NCBI GenBank assembly: GCA_934436245.1
Contig: CAKSAM010000004.1
Location: 1-64,000 of the forward strand
Length of the DNA: 64,000 nt
Source of the DNA: an uncultured Acetatifactor sp.
GTDB lineage: Bacteria; Bacillota; Clostridia; Lachnospirales; Lachnospiraceae
Direction: 5' to 3'
Shown here: positions 62,986 through 64,000 of the stretch, piece by piece
Layout: every line of letters starts with the position of its first letter
Numbering within the stretch: position 1 is the stretch's first letter
The notes under the pieces: model-generated
The model's input: the letters and a program-made list of their open reading frames with translations, nothing else
The model's database searches: none
What the model was told of the DNA's origin: nothing
Program-made: the position numbers and the translations under genes

Positions 62986-63639
62986 ATGCGTTTTTTTATT
63001 GACACTGCAAAAGTAGAAGACATTAAGAAAGCAAATGACATGGGGGTTATTTGCGGAGTAACTACCAATCCCTCCCTGATCGCAAAAGAGGGCAGAGATT
63101 TCGTAGAAGTAATTAAGGAAATTGCATCCATCGTGGACGGACCCATCAGCGGCGAAGTTAAGGCAACTACCGTAGATGCAGAGGGTATGATCAAAGAAGG
63201 AAGAGAGATCGCAGCAATCCATCCCAACATGGTTGTTAAGATCCCTATGACCGTAGAAGGACTGAAAGCATGTAAAGTATTGAGCTCCGAGGGAATTAAG
63301 ACTAATGTGACCCTGATCTTCTCTGCTAACCAGGCTCTGCTAGCAGCCCGTGCAGGTGCTACTTATGTATCTCCTTTCCTGGGCAGATTGGATGATATCA
63401 GCACCAGAGGTGTGGACTTGATCCGTGATATCGCTGATATTTTCGCAGTAACCGATCTGGATACCCAGATTATCGCAGCAAGCGTGCGTAATCCCATCCA
63501 TGTAACCGATTGTGCACTGGCAGGCGCAGATATCGCAACCGTTCCGTACTCTGTTATTGAGCAGATGGTGAAACATCCCCTGACAGATGCAGGAATTGCA
63601 AAATTCCAGGCAGATTATAAAGCAGTCTTTGGTGAATAG
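62986..63639 (+). CDS. Transaldolase-like fructose-6-phosphate aldolase (short form)
   Basis: A 217-residue TIM-barrel enzyme, the length of the FSA/TalC group rather than of classical transaldolase. Schiff-base Lys85 is in NMVVKIPMT; other family segments are [57 protein letters not shown] and the C-terminal [13 protein letters not shown]. It transfers or cleaves dihydroxyacetone units in pentose phosphate metabolism. AAAAGGAGAAG lies before the ATG and codon use is strongly biased, consistent with high expression. Confidence 0.95.
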   Translation: MRFFIDTAKVEDIKKANDMGVICGVTTNPSLIAKEGRDFVEVIKEIASIVDGPISGEVKATTVDAEGMIKEGREIAAIHPNMVVKIPMTVEGLKACKVLSSEGIKTNVTLIFSANQALLAARAGATYVSPFLGRLDDISTRGVDLIRDIADIFAVTDLDTQIIAASVRNPIHVTDCALAGADIATVPYSVIEQMVKHPLTDAGIAKFQADYKAVFGE

Positions 63640-63700
63640 ATTGTCAATAGATATGTGGGATGACTGCTTGCAGGCAAGACCACATATCTATTAGACAATC
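63637..63700 (+). terminator. Long perfect hairpin overlapping the aldolase stop codon
   Basis: GATTGTCAATAGATATGTGG (63639-63658) pairs with CCACATATCTATTAGACAATC (63680-63700, one bulge) around a GC-rich loop. There is no T run, so mRNA protection is as likely as termination. Confidence 0.7.
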
Positions 63701-63834
63701 AAACAGACATGAGCATGCAGGGCGGCAGCCCGGAATGCGAATGGCTGTAGCGGTTCGAGAGTGCGAAGCACGGAGAATCGCGTGATTCACCAAAGAAGCA
63801 CGAAGTTTACCAAAGATTCAGACATAAACAGTAA

Positions 63835-63872
63835 GAAGCTGCACAGAGAATTCTCTGTACAGCTTCTTTTGG
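63835..63872. terminator. Convergent terminator between the aldolase and SASP genes
   Basis: AGAAGCTGCACAGAGAATTC with TCTGTACAGCTTCTTTT forms a near-perfect palindrome centred on GAATTC. The T run is on the plus strand; on the minus strand it lies about 30 bases beyond the SASP stop. Confidence 0.8.
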
Positions 63873-63903
63873 CTTCTATCGATTTCGAAGTCTCAGGCAG
63901 AAC

Positions 63904-64000
63904 TTATTTCATCTGCTCTTCCTGCTTCTTGATCATACGACGAACCATTTCACCACCGATGCTTCCAGCTTCCTTGGAAGTAAGATCACCGTTGTAACCC
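63904..64000 (-). CDS. Small acid-soluble spore protein, alpha/beta type (partial)
   Basis: On the minus strand the last 31 codons encode GYNGDLTSKEAGSIGGEMVR and then RMIKKQEEQMK before TAA (63904-63906). The GYNGDLTSKEAGSIGG block is the C-terminal hallmark of alpha/beta-type SASPs, which coat and protect spore DNA. The start lies beyond the window edge. It shows that the organism forms, or recently formed, endospores. Confidence 0.88.
   Translation of the reverse strand, partial: GYNGDLTSKEAGSIGGEMVRRMIKKQEEQMK

Noticed and set aside
63761-63997. Plus-strand 78-codon frame at the right edge
   Set aside because: It crosses the convergent terminator and is antisense to the SASP coding sequence, whose minus-strand reading is far more convincing.

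Overview
The window looks like a chromosomal segment of a spore-forming Gram-positive member of the Lachnospiraceae (Clostridia). The basis is a long single-chain PurL with a fused amidotransferase domain, a class B sortase with wall-anchored substrates, an AgrA/AgrC-like LytTR and HPK10 pair, a truncated alpha/beta-type small acid-soluble spore protein at the right edge, strong AGGAGG ribosome binding sites, and Rpn-type PD-(D/E)XK genes. No rRNA, CRISPR array, prophage or plasmid module is visible, and genus cannot be fixed from the sequence alone.

Layout. 1-5.9 kb: gene tail, a nested inverted-repeat element, a PD-(D/E)XK-like protein, then a MarR regulator with a palindromic operator and a two-gene heterodimeric ABC exporter. 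6-10.6 kb (minus strand): two related GT-C membrane glycosyltransferases, one fused to a PMT-like domain. 10.7-16.6 kb: surface locus (sortase B, two secreted proteins with Pro/Thr stalks and unusual sorting signals, a CAP-domain lipoprotein). 16.9-26.1 kb: chemoreceptor, Ca-type P-ATPase, glycerophosphodiesterase, PAS/GAF/GGDEF protein, LytTR regulator and kinase. 26.2-32 kb: cyclic-nucleotide-binding-domain protein, TetR regulator, and a tandem pair of M14-like deacylases of which the second has lost its active site. 32.1-38.7 kb: PurL, a stack of intergenic repeats, ThiT behind a TPP riboswitch, a Cof-type HAD phosphatase. 38.9-45.4 kb: a TetM-like GTPase fused to a Rae1/YacP NYN ribonuclease domain, small membrane protein, DUF1653 protein, MutY, GT2 glycosyltransferase, XRE regulator. 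45.5-53.9 kb is an accessory, partly decayed zone: sortase fragment behind an intact palindromic operator, one broken, one intact and one remnant Rpn gene with a shared structured leader, TetR with operator, VOC protein, XRE regulator, tRNA-Thr, an ECF sigma/anti-sigma pair, small secreted and KTSC proteins. 54-61.2 kb: polysaccharide deacetylase, bactofilin, then the housekeeping run pyrH-frr-uppS-cdsA-dxr-rseP. 61.3-64 kb: a divergent phosphatase-like and kinase pair, a transaldolase-like aldolase, and the SASP fragment.

The most interesting points are: (1) the TetM-like/Rae1 fusion, which suggests a ribosome A-site GTPase carrying an mRNA-cleaving nuclease; (2) two 226-bp nested inverted-repeat elements of identical internal geometry; (3) a structured leader shared by two Rpn genes, with a compensatory base-pair change in one hairpin; (4) an enzyme/pseudoenzyme deacylase tandem; (5) a 64-bp repeat that supplies the ribosome binding site to two unrelated genes at identical spacing; (6) a receptor-like kinase with Arg in place of the ATP-binding Lys next to a degenerate phosphatase-like protein.
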